A DNA stretch of 64,000 bases, taken from contig CAHIKZ030004549.1 in NCBI GenBank assembly GCA_903632075.3, positions 2,144,501 through 2,208,500 on the forward strand, written 5' to 3'. This document shows, piece after piece, positions 20,875 to 31,880 of the stretch; positions within the stretch are counted from its first letter, which is position 1, and each line of letters starts with the position of its first letter. The notes under the pieces are model-generated. The model was not told where the DNA came from and did no database searches. It worked only from the letters and a program-made list of their open reading frames with translations. The position numbers were made by a program, and so were the translations under genes. This stretch comes from Acanthosepion pharaonis (taxonomy: Eukaryota > Mollusca > Cephalopoda > Sepiida > Sepiidae).

Positions 20875-21560
20875 CTGAATCTTGACTTTGCCGATGATGC
20901 AACAAACCAGGTAGGTCTCTATTGTAATGTAAGTAAAACAGAATATATCACAACCTCCCCTGAACCACCCGAGTTGTAGCCACTCAATAATACATCCATC
21001 AAAAGAGTTGAGGACTTCAAATATCTTGGATGTCACATAATAAATTCCCAAAAAGACTTCAACATCCTCAAAGCTCTTGCATGGGATGCTCTTCACAAGA
21101 TTTGGCGCTCGCACCTTCCATCTTTTAGATTCCATACCTTTCGAACATTAAGTGAACCAGTCCTATTGTCTGGGTCAGAAACTTGACATTATTTGCTCGT
21201 CTTGAAAGACGACTGGATGGAACATATACAAACTATTTAGAAAAATCCAGAACATCATTTGGAGATCCTATGCAACGCTTAACACAATTTACAGTGAACT
21301 GAGGCCAATCTCTCTTGTGCTCAAACAAAAACGATCACAGTTTGCCGGCCACTGCCACCGAGCGAACACGGAAATAGTTTCATCCTTACTCCTATAGCAT
21401 CCTTCTGGAAGTGTCTTCGCGCGAAAATTGACTTTTCCAGACACAATAGCTCGGGACTCAGGGGTGGATATTGGGGATCTGGGGACAGCAATACAGGACC
21501 GAACAGTGTGGAAATGGATTGTCAGTGGAGTTCCGACCAACCATAGGGAGGTCAAAGGAT
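20875..21560 (+). pseudogene. LINE family 3 reverse transcriptase C-terminal half
   Basis: It contains LDFADDA (RT catalytic FADD at 20887-20898), then, after an apparent deletion of about 20 codons, VGLYCNVSKTEYIT, RVEDFKYLGCHIINSQKDFN, LALAWDALHKIWRS, PVLLSGSET, and later LRPISLVLKQKRSQFAGHCH, ARDSGVDIGDLGTAIQDRTV and WKWIVSGVP. These are the palm and C-terminal blocks of a family common in marine invertebrates. Frameshifts and stops (21000 and 21184, for instance) disable it. It ends in a (GAT)n run at 21558-21590. Confidence 0.8.
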
Positions 21561-21683
21561 GATGATAATGATGATGATGATGATGATGGCGATATCTTGT
21601 TACTCATCAGGCCCGAAGAACTTTCCCATTAGTATAAGTAGCGAGAGTGTATCGGTCGTCGTCTTGATAGGCCTATCGCGGAG

Positions 21684-21780
21684 CTTACTGCAACTGGTAT
21701 TCCCAAGTGGGCACTAATGCGAATACTGGCCAGTCACAATGTTGCTTAACTTCGGCGATTGGACGTGATATGGCCGTCAG
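21684..21780 (-). rRNA. 5S rRNA-like fragment, antisense
   Basis: The minus strand reads CTGACGGCCATATCACGT, then CGCCGAAGTTAAGCAACATT, and TGGGAATACCAGTTGCAG, matching 5S rRNA start, box A region and end. About 20 bases of the 5' domain and part of the box C region are missing or altered. A pseudogene or 5S-derived SINE fragment. Confidence 0.6.
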
Positions 21781-22099
21781 CTTTCTGATTTCCAAGACGC
21801 ATACTTTTTCAGTTGTATTTTGAGGAAATACTATTGCAGTTCATCAGAGTTCCATAGCTTTCCATTTCGAGATTGTGAACAGCCTTTTTGGATAATACTA
21901 TTGAAATAAACGCAGTGAAATATATTTGTTTTTTCCTCAATTTAAGCTTTCGACTTATACGCCGAACGCATAATATCTTGTAACGTCCTACTTTACGAAC
22001 GCTATAGGCTGCATGCACGTCGGGTTGTTTTAAGTGCGTGTTACATCGAGTGTTTTGCCTCTATTAAGAGTTTAGTTTTTAGTTTTGGCTTAGTATTTT

Positions 22100-22245
22100 A
22101 TTTCTGTTTATATAATGAACAATACAGAGACTGAGAACGATAGCGAGAGGCGGGGAAAAAGACAGAGAGATTGAAAAAGATAGACAGAGAGATAAAGAGA
22201 GTGAGAGAGAAAGAGAAGTCTGAAATACGTAAAGAACGTATTAGT

Positions 22246-22279
<34 letters not shown>

Positions 22280-22339
22280 AACAGACTGAGATAGAGTTAG
22301 ATAATGAACAGACTGTTATATATATATATATATATATAT

Positions 22340-22372
<33 letters not shown>

Positions 22373-22426
22373 CAAATTGTGATATATATATATACACACA
22401 CGTAGATAATGAACAGACTGAGACTG

Positions 22427-22489
<63 letters not shown>

Positions 22490-22499
22490 TAATGAAGAG

Positions 22500-22537
<38 letters not shown>

Positions 22538-22556
22538 TAATGAAGAGATTTATATA

Positions 22557-22600
<44 letters not shown>

Positions 22601-22622
22601 GTACAGACTGAGACTGAGATAG

Positions 22623-22655
<33 letters not shown>

Positions 22656-22660
22656 TGAAT
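22100..22660. repeat. GATA/TA/GA microsatellite cluster
   Basis: GATA tracts (22238-22276, 22341-22372, 22620-22655) alternate with TA tracts (22318-22340, 22428-22486, 22502-22535, 22564-22600) and AGAGAG-rich sequence. TAGATAATGAACAGACTGAG recurs as a linker, so this is a compound array of the same style as 838-2190 but on the opposite strand. Confidence 0.9.
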
Positions 22661-22679
22661 AAACTGGCATAATGTAATC

Positions 22680-23092
22680 GGTCTTGGCTTCAGTCACACT
22701 CTCACAGAAGGGATGTGATTTCACTTTGTCTTTTCTACAAATATTGTCATGGCAACTGTTCTGATAAATTCCCTTCTCTGATGCCACAATTTTATGAATT
22801 TAACCGCCTAACTAGACTGGCATCTTGTAAAGTTGAAATGTTAAATGCAACCGCCACTTCTACTCCAGCAGTTTCTTTTCTCACGCTTCCCGACAGTGGA
22901 TCTCCCTTCCGCTTACGTGCTTCCCTGATAAGTATAATCTTCAAAAATTTAAATGCAACGTCAACTGCCATCCTCTGTTGCCTTGATTCCCGTACTTCAT
23001 TTATCCTTTCCTCATTCCTCTTTTCCATCACTTTCACTCTCTGTAACTCACTGCGTGCTTGTGTATCTCCCGCCTTGCTTGAGGTGAAATGC
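22680..23092 (+). pseudogene. LINE family 1 3' portion
   Basis: The translation pieces LCLFYKYCHGNCSDKFPSLM, YEFNRLTRLASCK, PAVSFLTLPDSGSPFRLRAS and a CGTCAACTGCCATCC tail match family 1 out of frame with one another. It ends with CTTGAGGTGAAATGCTTGAT, immediately before a TA tract. Confidence 0.75.
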
Positions 23093-23198
23093 TTGATTAT
23101 ATATATATATATATATATATTTGGATAGATAGATAGATAGATAGATAGATAGGAAGAAAATGTGATAGCTACAGAGATACAGAGAAACCGAAATGGAC

Positions 23199-23276
<78 letters not shown>
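23093..23276. repeat. TA and GATA microsatellites
   Basis: (TA)n 23098-23120, GATA 23124-23152, then a long TA tract 23200-23274. Confidence 0.95.
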
Positions 23277-23278
<2 letters not shown>

Positions 23279-23408
23279 AGATAAAATGGAAAATATACAT
23301 ACATATGAAAATATATCTAAAAATTCCCATACATGTATATTTTCAGAAAAATTTTTTCAAGAGGAAGGATCCAGGTAGAACTCAGTGTCTAGGACAGAGT
23401 AAGGATAT

Positions 23409-23742
23409 AATAAAAAGGCTTAAACACTAATATTCCATGGTCATAATTTATTCCATTGGAATCGTAAATGATCCAAATCATCAGACCTACAAATTCAAAA
23501 TGAAAACAGAAAAAACAACTCCGGAAATCAAAAACGAATTTAGAGAAAGAGTAAGTATGAGGAGGGGGCTGTTAAGGTTTCATGTCCCCCCTCCTCATAC
23601 TTACTCTTTCTCTAAATTCGTTTTTGATTTCCGGAGTTGTTTTTTCTGTTTTCATTTTGAATTTGTAGGTCTGATGATTTGGATCGTATTTACGATTCCA
23701 ATGGAATAAATTATGACCATGGAATATTAGTGTTTAAGTTTT

Positions 23743-23743
<1 letters not shown>
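23409..23743. repeat. Near-perfect 160-bp inverted repeat (long hairpin)
   Basis: The left arm 23409-23568 and right arm 23586-23743 are reverse complements around a 17-base loop. The only difference I see besides arm ends is a two-base gap (AAATGATCC against AAATACGATCC). The left arm continues a repeat also present once at 13459-13640. The structure abuts a TA tract at 23744. Confidence 0.9.
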
Positions 23744-23815
<72 letters not shown>

Positions 23816-24105
23816 TGAAGAGACTGTGACAGATAGAGAGAGGGGAGATAGATATATAAATAGATAGATAGATAGGAGAGAGAAACAAAAAGATGTAGAT
23901 ACTGTGATAGAGAGACAGAAGATAAGAAAGTGATAGATAAACTGAGATAGAATGAGAGACATATGAAAGACTGTCGTAAAGAGGGAGTGTAAAATAGGGA
24001 TTTGTTGAGATTTGAGCTTGAATGAGAGAGAGAGAGAGAGAGAGTAAGAGAGAGAGAGATAAAGGGACTAAGATAGAGAGAGATATAGCTAGAAATGATA
24101 GATAG

Positions 24106-24155
<50 letters not shown>

Positions 24156-24313
24156 ATATGAAGAGGCTGAAATGAAGAGAAAAAGCGCGTGGGCGCAATA
24201 GATATAGATAGACAGAGACTAGGATTGTTTCTTGTAACAGTCGATGTGAAGAGAATTACATAGAGATTGAGAAAAGGTATATCTAGCTCGCTAGATAGAT
24301 AATGAATAGACTG

Positions 24314-24360
<47 letters not shown>
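23744..24360. repeat. TA, GA and GATA microsatellite cluster
   Basis: (TA)n 23744-23790, (GA)n 23791-23815, GA-rich sequence with (AG)n at 24022-24058 and 24123-24152, GATA at 24095-24123 and 24316-24360. Confidence 0.9.
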
Positions 24361-24361
<1 letters not shown>

Positions 24362-25155
24362 GGGGCCTATCTTTTTATCACTATACTCATTTTGATTTGG
24401 CACAGGACGCAAATGTGAGACACTCAGTGTGGATCAACCTTAGGAGAAATATATAAAGTGATACCTTACTTATATTACTGGGACCTAGTGTTTTACTGTG
24501 AAGTGTTACAACACTGAACTTAGAGAACAAGGGTCCAGCATACTATGTATCGCGCTAATCAATTTTATTAGCATTCCATTAGGGATTTTGCCAAAAGGAT
24601 AATCCAGATAAATCTAATCCCTTTAAAGAGCATTTCTGTTGGCTTCATTTTGAATAAGGGCAAAGAGAAGGGTTTTAATTACCATTGATAATCATGTCAC
24701 CTAATTATAGGGTATCTAGTTTGGCTTAAGACAAAACCCTTAAGAATGATAACGGTCGTGATATTGGTGCTGTAATTCCTGTTGATGTCGGTTGGATAGT
24801 ACCTGACTGTTAATGGCTCAGTGACACCACAAAAGATTAAAGATTTAAGAATTAAGCTGATGAAGCCGATAACACACATACACACACACACATAAATACA
24901 AATTACTTAGAAGCGAGTGGGGGTGTATTTTAACGATGGCGATGTTCAAATGCCCAAAGATATTTTCACGACGAAGTCAGCTTTTACTGTTTGCGCTACA
25001 AACATCAATAATCCCATGAGAAACGAACTAAGTAACACTGACTTGTGAATACTGGACACTAAGCCTCACTATACAACAGAAATTTACTTAGTCTGACACA
25101 AGGTCATTCGTATTAACTTTTACTCTACTGTACATGAAGCCTTTTCAGTAATTAA
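24361..25155. other. Unassigned sequence
   Basis: No gene seen. A short CA run at 24873-24892. 25050-25160 may belong to the LINE copy that follows, but no block is readable. Confidence 0.35.
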
Positions 25156-25159
25156 GCTT

Positions 25160-25265
25160 TACTAGTTTTCCTTTCATGTTCCACAAGGCTTTTTCTCTCG
25201 ATTCTATACTCTTTCTGCCTTATGTTAACGATCTACCTGAGGTCATTCGCAGATCACTAATAGAT
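25160..25265 (+). pseudogene. LINE family 4 RT fragment
   Basis: A frameshifted VPQG motif near 25176 is followed by LDSILFLPYVNDLPEVIRRS, corresponding to the conserved VPQGSVLGPLLFLxYINDLP block just upstream of the catalytic motif in jockey/CR1-type RTs. The YADD region is not readable. Confidence 0.55.
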
Positions 25266-25639
25266 ATACAGGCAGATTGAAAAGTAACTGCCTATTTTTT
25301 GTATGAGTGACCAGTCAGGAATCTTTACTTAACACCCTGTGTCGTTTATCTTTGGAATTGGTTAAAGAAGCAAGTCTTTTATACCAAAACCAAGACTTTG
25401 TAAGAACTTGAGTTGTGAATACATTTTTCGTTCTTCTAATAATACATCACATGAGCCTCAGTAGTTACTGACCTCAATAGAATTAAAACATTCCGCTTTT
25501 GTACGTTAATTTTCACCTAACTGCGGCTAACTCGTTTTCGAAATATAAAACAATATTAAAGTAGACAGTAAGAACATACTTAGCTTATTGGCTTCGTATC
25601 GATTGGATGTGATTCTGTTCCTCCTCGTCTCTTTGGGCT

Positions 25640-26060
25640 CTGGGCTGTTCCGTTTCAATAAATGTGCTCACAACATACACGTACACAAGGTTAGTTGCAT
25701 TATGCAACCTTGTTGGTGATTGATTATTTTCCAATCTACAATCACTTTCCACACAGACAAAACATTGCTAGCCTCTGGCTACTCTACTGCTATGTTCAGT
25801 TAAGTTACATTTCTTAATTCCACCAGTTCAGACTTTTTCAGCTAGGACCAAACATACAGCGCACACAAGAGTCAAATCATCCTCATTCCCTTTGTATTCC
25901 ATTAGTCAGGAGGAAGTCCCACTCAGATAGATTCATCCCCAGAATTGTTTTACCTCAACTATCTATCCTCATGCATTTATTTCCTTTTTTATGTGTATAA
26001 AACACTACGTTCAACTCTACCTTGAGTGGTTCTTGGGCTTTGTATTAAGTTAACAATAGT
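25640..26060 (+). pseudogene. LINE family 4 3' tail
   Basis: It shares with 32850-33155 and 56080-56400 a block ending in CTACCTTGAGTGGTTCTTGG and GGGCTTTGTATTAAG, preceded by remnants like TCAGGAGGAAGTCCCACTCAG and TTCATCCCCAGAATTGTTTT. No intact frame. Confidence 0.5.
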
Positions 26061-26164
26061 ATAAAAATAGTGTTCCCTTTACTTTCTTCTGTCAGTCTTA
26101 ACTTAGTCTTCCAATAATCAGAAGCCACGACAAGAACACAATCTTCTTTGGTTTTTCCTTTAAC

Positions 26165-26325
26165 GTGTGACATAATTAACGGGCTTAAGCAAGTGGATGA
26201 CAGAACAAGGTCTGGGAGAAGTATCAAATGGACAAAACATAAGGAAAATTACAATGGATAGGGAGAAGTGGAGAGCCATGATCACCTACGTCCTGAAGGG
26301 ACACGGCACATAAAAGAAGAATTTT
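26165..26325 (+). pseudogene. LINE family 2 (RTE-like) 3' tail
   Basis: GGCTTAAGCAAGTGGATGAC, GAGAAGTGGAGAGCCATGAT and CGTCCTGAAGGGACACGGCA are the diagnostic end of this family. Confidence 0.7.
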
Positions 26326-26329
26326 TTCA

Positions 26330-26825
26330 TCACCTCGTCAATCCATCCATCTCCATCGACATGTTTTTCACTGTCATATCTTTTTTCTGATTGTCTTTTA
26401 CTTTTACATTTTTTGCTGTTTTAACAATTAAACTTCTTATTGATGTCTTTTTTTCTTCACTTGCTCCTTTATACTCATCCCCTATCTCTGTTTGTTTTCT
26501 TCTTCTTCTTCTTCTTCTTCTCTCTGACTGGTCTCTCCATTAACCATCTCTCTGCCACGTTTAATCACCAGCTGTCATTCTTAATTAGATTTTCTTTGTT
26601 TAAAGAACGTGTTAGGAAGTTCGCGTTCGGAGATGAAACGAGGGCTTGACACCAAAAAATCCAGCACTTAAACACACCAAAAAACAATAAGCAAATACTT
26701 CGAAACTTAAAACAGTGTCTGCTCTTGCTATTAACGCATCGCTCTTCAGTTATAAATTGAGCGCTATTAGATACTGGCGTTTGTATACATCACGTATATA
26801 ATACTTTAAAAATTTACCTTTCTCT
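26330..26825. other. Unassigned sequence with (CTT)n
   Basis: Nothing recognised apart from a TTCTTCTTC run at about 26500-26521. Confidence 0.35.
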
Positions 26826-26935
26826 CCCGTGCGCCGATAGCTTAGGAGTAGAATCTCTGACTAAGGCCGAATCGGTCGAGTTTCGATCCCAGCTTGAAGC
26901 AATCCATACTGTTGAAAAAGGCTTGTATTTAGATG
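26826..26935 (+). mobile_element. tRNA-like SINE head
   Basis: CCGATAGCTTAGGAGTAGAA (A-box-like) and GGTCGAGTTTCGATCCCAGC (B box GTTTCGATCC) are spaced as in a tRNA. A short TA tract follows at 26938. No acceptor stem pairing. Confidence 0.45.
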
Positions 26936-27111
26936 ACTATATATATATATAAGTTGTGTGTATTTAGGCAACATTTTTTCATTAATACATTCTCCATTAA
27001 ATAATATAGACAAATCCTTTCATAACGTCTGATAAGCTTAATAACATTATCATTGAAAGACGAAAGAAAATCACCATGTTGTTACATGTTTTATTCTTAA
27101 TCCTTTCTAAG

Positions 27112-27140
27112 CTATCGGCTTACATAAGCCATCATCGGAG
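27112..27140 (-). ncRNA. Degenerate hammerhead-like motif
   Basis: On the minus strand: CCGATGA (one change from CTGATGA), an extra T, stem II GGCTTA/TAAGCC, then GATA in place of GAAA. Close in plan to 62881-62926. Confidence 0.35.
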
Positions 27141-27199
27141 ATTAAAGATGGCAATTTTGCAACTATGATAGTTTGGTTGTTTGCATGGAAGATTGCTAT

Positions 27200-27277
27200 G
27201 CAACAATAAATTCGTGCATATGAAACGCAGGAAGTAAATATCGTTTCATATGCACGAATTTATCATTGTTGCAAAAT
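27200..27277. repeat. Short inverted repeat
   Basis: CAACAATAAATTCGTGCATA... (27200-27226) is followed after 17 bases by its near-perfect reverse complement (27243-27277). Confidence 0.7.
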
Positions 27278-27279
27278 TA

Positions 27280-27860
27280 CCAAAATGAGAGCTTACTGAC
27301 TTCTCTATACTGGCTAATTCATCAATGGTATAGTTGCGGTGGATATGTGTCATATTAAAGTTATATATGTTCGAGCAAAACACGGATTTTGATTCATATC
27401 GACAAAGAATTTCCCTGATTCTTTCCTGCAACAAAGTTAAAATGGTGTTCGAATCCCGTTTCCACTTTCAACAGTCGACGAAATTTAGCTGCACAAGAAT
27501 CAATCCAATTTAAATATAGCCGCCTGGTGTCAGAGAAAGAGAAAAACGATAAAAGCTTTCAGCGTACTTCAGGTGGCACATTGGTGATTATACTCTTCAG
27601 AAAATCAATAGCGTCTGCATATAAATACCGATATTTATTCATGACCGACCAGAGTTCAAGGAGCTTTTGGGCGGACCCATCGATGGTGTTTGTTTAAATT
27701 GCATTGGCTGTCTCCCATGGGAGAGGAAATTGACTATTCAATTATTGCCATACAGTATTTCATTCGATTGTTCTATGAGGCTGACCAGCTACTGAGTTGG
27801 ATGGTAGGGGTTTTTACGTTTTAGAGGTAAGAGTGAGGAAGGATGATGTACCTGAAGAGG
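27280..27860. other. Unassigned sequence
   Basis: No gene or repeat recognised. Confidence 0.3.
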
Positions 27861-27862
27861 AG

Positions 27863-27865
<3 letters not shown>

Positions 27866-27894
<29 letters not shown>

Positions 27895-27917
27895 TAGATA
27901 GATAGATGGTGGATGAC

Positions 27918-27964
<47 letters not shown>

Positions 27965-28011
27965 TGGATATACTGAAATAGATAGATAAATTGATAGATG
28001 GTGAACAGAAC

Positions 28012-28050
<39 letters not shown>

Positions 28051-28135
28051 TGAACAGAACAAGCTAGCTAGCTAGATAGATAGATATGGATATACAGTGA
28101 TAGATAGATAGATGAATTGATAGATGGGGGAACAG

Positions 28136-28196
<61 letters not shown>
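27866..28196. repeat. GATA cluster then (TA)n
   Basis: GATA tracts at 27866-27908, 27920-27964 and 28015-28050 with TGGTGAACAGAACAAGATAG-type linkers, then TA units 28140-28195. Confidence 0.95.
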
Positions 28197-28198
<2 letters not shown>

Positions 28199-28199
28199 A

Positions 28200-28524
28200 A
28201 ATTAATTGTTTTAAAATATGGTTTTTCCGCTACACAGTTCTAACCATGTTTCAAAAATGGAAGGTCCAAATTTAATTTTATAATTAAATTAAAGACATTC
28301 GTTCCATTTCATACTCAAGCGAATTTTGGAGTAACTTATAAAATTACTGGGTTTTAAAGTCATCAAAAATCATAATTTACGTTTCCAAGGAAACAGAGAA
28401 ATTCATTTCAACCAGACAAGGGGTGTCTGCGTGTTCATTATCGCTGTATTTTGATGTATCAGTTTTGGTAAGGGGTAGGGATGTATTCTTCAATGAAATC
28501 TGACATCCGTTAAATGCATGTCGT
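28200..28524. other. Unassigned AT-rich sequence after TA tract
   Basis: CCGCTACACAGTTCTAACCAT near 28230 loosely resembles the degraded hammerhead family (compare 5650-5680). Otherwise nothing recognised. Confidence 0.3.
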
Positions 28525-29565
28525 CTGGATTTTTTCACTTTTAATTTTTAATATACTATATTTCTTTTAAGAGTAAGTAAATGTATTGGAATCCCTTACA
28601 GTATGTAGAGTTATTTTCACATCAACTATAAGTATGTATATTATTAGGTAAACATTTTTTTTTTTAATTATATAAGTGAACTTTATGACAATGACGCCAA
28701 AAAAAGCTAATTGATTTTACTGGTTTAGTAAACTTTTATTTTTTATATAAACCTAGTAATATCTTGTTTCTCATGTAAGTACAAAGGACATGGGTCATTC
28801 AATGGCTTACACCTTCTAGCTTTTCATATTAAATTCATTTTACTGTAGGTGTTTTATTGGATTCTTTTAAGTGCATGTAGTACTTATAGGGAGATCTATA
28901 TGCTAGAACACGATTTATTTAATTACAATTCTAAAAGATGTTAAGGTTAGAATTTCTTTTTATTTAACTACAATTTTAAATACAACTTTAAAGTATTTTC
29001 ACTGTTAGTTTTAATAGACTATATTTCTTTTTAAAAAAGTGAATGTATTAGAATTACTTACAGTAAGTATAATTATTTTTACATATCAAGTATAAGTATG
29101 TATATTACGATTGTTAAAATTTTTTATATTTAAATATTATTTAAGTAAAATTTATGACAATTACGGTAAAAATAGCTAATTCATTTCTCTGATTTAGTGA
29201 ACTTTATTTTTTATTTATTTATTTTTTTATACTTAGTAATATATAGTTTCACATGTCTGTGCAAAGGACATGGGACATTCAAAGGCCTACATCTTATAGC
29301 TTCGCATCATAATTTCATTTTTCTGTAGGTGTTTTATTCGATTCCTTTATGTGCCGGTAGTACTTTGAGAGAGGGGTTTTGGTTAGAATACGTTTTATTT
29401 AAGTAGAATTTTAAAAGATGTTTAGGTTAGAATTCGTTTTAACTAAAATTTTAAATACAACTTTAAAGTATTTTCACTGTTATTTTAATAGACTTTTTTT
29501 GTAGATGTAATAGAATTACTTACAGTATATAAAATTATTTTTTCCATTAAATATACGTACGTATT
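28525..29565. repeat. AT-rich tandem repeat, ~470-bp unit, 2.2 copies
   Basis: Units begin at about 28536, 29000 and 29475 with CACT(T/G)TTA...AATA(T/G)ACTATAT-type sequence. Shared landmarks are CTTACAGTA(T/A)GTA, GTATGTATATTA, GACAAT(G/T)AC, CAAAGGACATGGG, CATTCAA(T/A)GGC and GTAGGTGTTTTATT. The third unit is cut off by the SINE at 29565. No known family recognised and no coding frame. Confidence 0.8.
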
Positions 29566-29750
29566 CAAGGCTATGGGACCCAGTCTGTCTTGCTATTTAC
29601 CCATCGCTGGGGTGGGGAGAGAAGAAGAGGATTCATACCTTTCCCAAGGGTATTTAGCACGTAAGTGAATGTAGCGGATTTAACCGGAATTCGAACTCGG
29701 CTCTCCGATTCCGCAATCCGAGCTGCTATACACTACTACATCGTGATATA
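29565..29750 (-). mobile_element. tRNA-derived SINE, family A (antisense)
   Basis: The minus strand reads the tRNA-like head, CGAGTTCGAATTCCGGTTAA, CTTACGTGCTAAATACCCTT, GGGAAAGGTATGAATCCTC and GGGTAAATAGCAAGACAGAC, in family order. Confidence 0.8.
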
Positions 29751-29898
29751 TCAATATATAATAGTAACATCACCTTATACCCAAAAAAAAAAAAAAAAAA
29801 AAAAAATGTAAACAGAAAAAAGGTTAAAGGTTACAGTAACGAAATTGCTTACGAGATCAATTTTTCGTCTTGTTTTCTGAATTAAAAAAAAAAAAATA

Positions 29899-30085
29899 CA
29901 GTGTAACCCGGATATAAGAGACCCGGATATAAGAGAAACCCGGATATAAGAGAGATTTTCTCTGGTCCCAAATTAGAGCCCATACTTACCTAAACAAAAT
30001 AGGCCAAACCCGGATATAAGAGAAACCCGGATATAAGAGACTTCGTCTCCGGTCCCGACAACTCTCTTATATCCTGGTTACACTT
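29899..30085. mobile_element. Tigger/pogo-like MITE with internal 16-bp repeats
   Basis: Ends CAGTGTAACCCGGATATAAG and CTCTTATATCCTGGTTACACT are inverted, with TA at 29897-29898 and 30086-30087. Inside, ACCCGGATATAAGAGA-type units occur five times, in two clusters. The TA target and CAGT-type ends fit pogo/Tigger elements. Confidence 0.75.
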
Positions 30086-30103
30086 TAATTTAATTTTTTA
30101 AGT

Positions 30104-30457
30104 TTGTTTTTTATTCTCCAACAATCTTTTCTGGTAAGAACGAAAGCTAGACATCCAGCTGAATTTAAAAAAAAAATTATCAAAGTGAGAATGAACATTC
30201 TCCTAGGGACAACGTCCATCGAGCACAAGACGAGTCACCATAGCTACGGATGCAGCCAGGATGCTGATGAGACTGCATTAATGAGTGAAGGCTTCAAGAC
30301 TGACTTCAACGGCCAGGGCGGAGAGTTCCCTGATGAAATTAATGGTCACGTATCCGAGACCAAGGTGAGACTTCAAGTTGCAGGATATTGGTTGTGGTTT
30401 GACCTGGACAGGGATGGGCTCCATCATGTCTACTTACCCAAGACACGCTGCGGCTAA
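30104..30457 (+). other. Unrecognised 117-codon open frame in a GC-richer island
   Basis: The frame runs without known motif, then is followed by GGGATGATGATGATGATGAT, the kind of tail seen at 21558 after a LINE. The island 30190-30530 is less AT-rich than its surroundings. It could be a decayed LINE end or an exon. A GTGAGA at 30364 could act as a splice donor, but no acceptor is evident. Not called as a gene. Confidence 0.2.
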
Positions 30458-30534
30458 ATGAATACAAGACATGCAGAGGGAACTGCTCAGCTGCACCGTG
30501 ACCCTGAGACCACACACAGTTATAGGGATGATGA

Positions 30535-30930
30535 TGATGATGATTGTTCTTAGGGGATTTTCGTTTTCTCTTATAGCATAGAATTTATACGCCGTGACCA
30601 ACAGTCTGATACTCTACCACAATGACGACTGAGCAGGTTAAGCCGTTTATAAATAATTTTAAGTTTCCCCGTTAATTATAGATTTCCCAATTATGTTATA
30701 TTTGCATTTTATTAATATTCGATGTCGATCAGAGACATGTTTATTTGTCTAGAAGGGTGGATTAATAAGATTAAAATTTAATCCTAATTCGATAAGGAGA
30801 TTATCCTTTAAAAAATCAGACATTGCTTATCCCTCTTATTTTCTATAATTAAATTTTAATTGAATTAATTATTAAATAAGAAAATTCTACTTCATTATTT
30901 TCTAATAACCGCTGGCACATATTAAAATTA
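30535..30930. other. Unassigned AT-rich sequence
   Basis: Nothing recognised. Confidence 0.3.
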
Positions 30931-30936
30931 CATATA

Positions 30937-31404
30937 CAGGGTGACCCCCCAAAAACGGGAATTTTTAACAATCCAATAAAACCAAGAGTGATGGAAGAAA
31001 AATATTTTATTCATAGTAATTGAAACCTTAAAACATGCCATTTAAGAAACAATGATAGAATTTTCATTTTTTTTTTAAATTACGTCCTGTAGATGGCGTC
31101 CTCCTGTACGAATGCATTCTTGAAATCTGCTGTTGAGATTCCTCATTGACTACTGCAACATCTCAGCTTGGATACTGTGAATTTCATCTTGAATTCTAAA
31201 TGGCGAAATGTTTACTTGCTCAAGGTCGCTGTCTCGTAGTGTTGCCACTTGCTCATGTCTGGCAATACGCACTTCAAAAATTCCCGTTTTTTGGGGTTAC
31301 CCTATATAAAAATTCCCGTTTTTTGGGGTTACCCTATATAAAAATTCCCGTTTTTTTGGGTTACCCTATATAAAAATTCCCGTTTTTTTGGGTTACCCTA
31401 TATA
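30937..31404 (-). mobile_element. Deleted mariner-like element with a four-fold iterated terminus
   Basis: The left end CAGGGTGACCCCCCAAAAAC and right end (reverse complement TAGGGTAACCCAAAAAAACG) are terminal inverted repeats with a TA at the left border. The right end is repeated in tandem four times at a period of about 33 bp (starts near 31275, 31308, 31341 and 31374). Inside, the minus strand encodes only a transposase C-terminus (RIQDEIHSIQAEML, stop, RFQECIRTGGRHLQDVI). Confidence 0.75.
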
Positions 31405-31730
31405 AAAATTGACAGTAGCTCAACTTCTGCTGGTATGCAAATCAAACAGACAGATAAGTCCAGTAATATACAAAAATAATCTTATATTTTTTAGATCATA
31501 TTGGCTGTACGAAAATTATTCAACGCTCTCCTGATTCAAATAAAACATTTCAGGTTTTTCTTCAGCCAAAGTAGCGTCATTTTATAATATGGGATAATTA
31601 AAAACAATAACGATGAAAATAAAGTGTTAGTTAATGGATTCGTTATTTTACGGCTTATCAACCCTTTGCAGGTCATGTAAACCCAGAAAATATTTTTTTC
31701 GGATTTTTAGAATTTTTTTTTTTTTGTTTG
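31405..31730. other. Unassigned sequence
   Basis: Nothing recognised. Confidence 0.3.
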
Positions 31731-31734
31731 TTTT

Positions 31735-31880
31735 TGGAGTGTCAGGAAAAGATGGGTTCATACTTTTACCAAGTGTGTTTGCGCATAAACGAACATAAGC
31801 AACCCAACTGGAATTGGAACTCGGCTCTCCGATTAACAATTCAGAGCTATTAGCATTACACCACCCACCGAGGTGGTAGC
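31735..31880 (-). mobile_element. tRNA-derived SINE head, diverged family A
   Basis: The minus strand holds GTGGTGTAATGCTAATAGC, CGAGTTCCAATTCCAGTTGG and GGTAAAAGTATGAACCCATC, following family A order with divergence. It joins directly to repeat C. Confidence 0.55.

Noticed and set aside
20671..21135. 154-codon minus frame
   Set aside because: Antisense to the SINE-LINE junction; the plus strand carries FADD and later RT blocks.
23645..23700. CTGATGA followed by a stem-loop in the 160-bp hairpin as a hammerhead
   Set aside because: The stem TTGGATCG/CGATTCCAA is followed by TGGAATAA and not GAAA, and no helix III or cleavage site fits.
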